From positions 1-6,180 of the forward strand of contig JAEWLD010000063.1 in the NCBI GenBank assembly GCA_023393485.1: DNA of 6,180 bases, in the 5' to 3' direction. Both the position numbers and the translations under genes were made by a program. This stretch comes from Bacteroidota bacterium (GTDB lineage: Bacteria; Bacteroidota; Bacteroidia; Flavobacteriales; Flavobacteriaceae). Of the stretch, positions 4,982-6,180 are shown one piece after another; position 1 is the stretch's first letter, and every line of letters starts with the position of its first letter. The notes under the pieces are model-generated. The model did no database searches. It had not been told where the DNA came from and saw only the letters and a list, made by a program, of their open reading frames with translations.

Positions 4982-6024
4982 CCAAAATACTCATTATAGA
5001 AGACAACGACGACATCCGTGAAAACGTAGTGGAAATCCTCGGGCTGGCCGGTTACGAAGTCTTTGAAGCCAACAATGGCCGAACTGGAGCCGAACTCGCG
5101 ATGAAAAAATTGCCCGATCTCATTTTGTGCGACATCATGATGGGCGACCTCGACGGTTATGGCGTGCTGCATCTGCTCAACAAAAACGCCGACACCAAGG
5201 CCATTCCGTTTATTTTCATGACGGCGAAGTCAGAGCGCGGCGATATCAGAAAAGGCATGGAACTCGGTGCAGACGACTACCTGACCAAACCATTCGACGA
5301 TACAGAATTGCTCAACGCGATTGAAACGCGGCTCAAAAAAAAGCTGATCCACCAGGAATTCTACAGCAAGTCGATCAAAGGGCTTTCTGAAATCGTTTCG
5401 CAGAAAGATGGTCTTTCGGGCCTGAAAGCCGCGCTCGATGAACGCAAGGTCAGGGCGTTCAAAAAAAACCAGGTCATTTATTATGAAGGCGACCGTGCCA
5501 ATGGCATTTGGGTTGTGCTTGATGGAAAAGTCAAAGTGACAAAAATGGCCGAAGACGGCCGCGAACTGATGACCGGCATGTTTGAATCAGACCATTTCCT
5601 GGCAATCAATACGCTTTTTTCAAATGGTTCGTTCATTGACACTGCGACCGCCGTCGAAGAAAGCCATCTGATACTTTTTCCTAAGGAGCAATTTGAGGAA
5701 TTCATCAACCTTTATCCTGACGTTGCAGGCAAATTCATCCGGATACTCAGCAGCCAGATCCGAAGCCAGGAAGAACAGCTGATGCAGCTGGCTTATCAGT
5801 CTGTCAGAAAACGCATTGCCGAAAGCCTGCTCAGGCTGCACCGGCAGGAAAATGATTCGCAGCATATTTCGGTTAGCCGGATTGATCTTGCGGCATTATC
5901 TGGAACCGCGCCCGAAACCGTAAGCCGTACATTGTCTGATTTCAAGGACGAGGGAATCATTGAAAAGAAAGGCAGTGCGATAACGATTGTCGATCTGAAA
6001 AAACTGGAACGAATCAAAAACTGA
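4978..6024 (+). CDS. Response regulator fused to a Crp/FNR-type DNA-binding module
   Basis: Cognate regulator of the adjacent kinase, 348 residues. Receiver domain at about 1-122 with acidic pocket E8/D9, phosphorylation site Asp52 (LCDIMM), Thr82 (MTAK) and Lys104 (TKPFD). A helical linker leads to a cNMP-binding-type beta-roll at about 155-245, a long dimerisation helix at about 245-280 and a Crp-type winged helix at about 275-345. The recognition helix PETVSRTL carries Glu313, Ser316 and Arg317, the FNR-type E-x-x-S-R pattern that reads TGAY half sites, rather than the Crp R-E-x-x-x-R. The Fe-S cysteines of FNR are absent (only Cys51), and the cAMP-pocket GE and RS/TA signatures are not kept. 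Control is therefore expected by phosphorylation rather than by a bound ligand. It is probably an activator of hemN and the divergent operon. The domain call is firm; targets are inferred from matching boxes. Confidence 0.93.
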   Translation: MTKILIIEDNDDIRENVVEILGLAGYEVFEANNGRTGAELAMKKLPDLILCDIMMGDLDGYGVLHLLNKNADTKAIPFIFMTAKSERGDIRKGMELGADDYLTKPFDDTELLNAIETRLKKKLIHQEFYSKSIKGLSEIVSQKDGLSGLKAALDERKVRAFKKNQVIYYEGDRANGIWVVLDGKVKVTKMAEDGRELMTGMFESDHFLAINTLFSNGSFIDTATAVEESHLILFPKEQFEEFINLYPDVAGKFIRILSSQIRSQEEQLMQLAYQSVRKRIAESLLRLHRQENDSQHISVSRIDLAALSGTAPETVSRTLSDFKDEGIIEKKGSAITIVDLKKLERIKN

Positions 6025-6033
6025 TCGGGCGGG

Positions 6034-6045
6034 ATCGATATCGAT
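6034..6045. repeat. 12-base palindrome between convergent genes
   Basis: ATCGATATCGAT is a perfect inverted repeat filling most of the 21-base gap between the regulator stop (6022-6024) and the BON-gene stop (6046-6048). It could fold into a short hairpin acting as a weak two-way terminator, but no T-run follows on either strand and the stem is AT-rich, so no function is assigned. Confidence 0.3.
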
Positions 6046-6180
6046 TCATCGTCCTGTCGAAAGAAAATTTTCAACTTCTTGGACGCCTTCGACATTGCGT
6101 ACCAGGCGAGTGACGAGATTCTTCTGATTGACATCGTCAACTTCGCCGCGTAAAATTACCCGATTGCCAAAAATTTCGAC
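6046..6180 (-). CDS. BON-domain protein, C-terminal part only (runs off the window)
   Basis: The last 44 residues of a protein whose start lies beyond the right edge. They form most of a BON domain: strand GNRVILRGEV, helix DDVNQKNLVTRLVRNV, then the diagnostic EGVQEVENFL and a short tail STGR before the TGA at 6046. BON domains (OsmY, bacterial nodulation proteins) occur in periplasmic or envelope stress proteins and are thought to bind lipids or membranes; cellular location cannot be judged without the N terminus. It converges on the regulator gene with 21 bases between the stops, so it is a separate transcription unit. Confidence 0.85.
   Translation of the reverse strand, partial: VEIFGNRVILRGEVDDVNQKNLVTRLVRNVEGVQEVENFLSTGR

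Noticed and set aside
6025..6060. Rho-independent terminator for the regulator gene
   Set aside because: The palindrome at 6034-6045 can fold, but its stem is short and AT-rich and no T-run follows; it is kept only as a low-confidence repeat.
6128..6140. TTGAC-ATC-GTCAA, a perfect inverted repeat resembling an FNR site
   Set aside because: The spacer is three bases, not four, and it lies inside the BON-domain coding sequence (codons for the V-D-D-V region), far from any promoter in view.
5796..6140. Antisense open frame spanning the end of the regulator gene and the BON fragment
   Set aside because: It is in a different frame from the BON domain and antisense to the Crp-type winged helix; the translation has no recognisable features.

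Overview
The window looks like chromosomal DNA of a member of the Bacteroidota, most likely Flavobacteriales. The signs are flavobacterial-style HemN and OsmC proteins, starts without clear Shine-Dalgarno sequences, and a promoter matching the Bacteroidota consensus (TTG, 18 bases, TANNTTTG). No mobile element, RNA gene or CRISPR array is visible. The longest stretch without a gene is the 154-base divergent intergenic region at 3640-3793.

Left part, minus strand, read from right to left. Five tightly packed genes run from 3639 down to 1261: a small exported, probably lipidated helical protein; a 72-residue DUF2892 membrane protein; an OsmC-type peroxide-reductase-like protein; a coupled 124-residue protein I do not recognise; and a membrane-anchored DUF6544-type protein. 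After an 88-base gap with its own candidate promoter comes hemN, the oxygen-independent coproporphyrinogen III dehydrogenase. Its reading frame stops about 65-70 residues earlier than the family norm.

Right part, plus strand. A soluble PAS histidine kinase (3794-4981) overlaps by ATGA a response regulator (4978-6024) whose output half is a Crp/Fnr-type cNMP-fold plus winged helix. The PAS domain carries the heme-pocket signature of rhizobial FixL, including the heme-ligating His and the oxygen-switch Arg at the same spacing. The regulator's recognition helix has the FNR-type E-x-x-S-R pattern. A C-terminal fragment of a BON-domain protein converges from the right edge.

How it fits together. 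Three sites of the form TGAY-N4-RTCA, the core expected for an FNR-type E-x-x-S-R helix, lie in the two main intergenic gaps: two in the divergent region, 22 bp centre to centre, and one upstream of hemN. The hemN site and the nearer divergent site both lie 36.5 bp from the end of a candidate -7 element, as expected for class II activation near -41.5. The kinase promoter has the other site exactly 10 bp further out. The inference is a compact oxygen-responsive system. A FixL-like heme kinase would phosphorylate a regulator that merges the receiver of FixJ with the DNA-binding role of FixK/FNR, and this would control hemN, the stress/redox operon and itself. Domain calls are strong; heme binding, phosphotransfer and the regulon are predictions.
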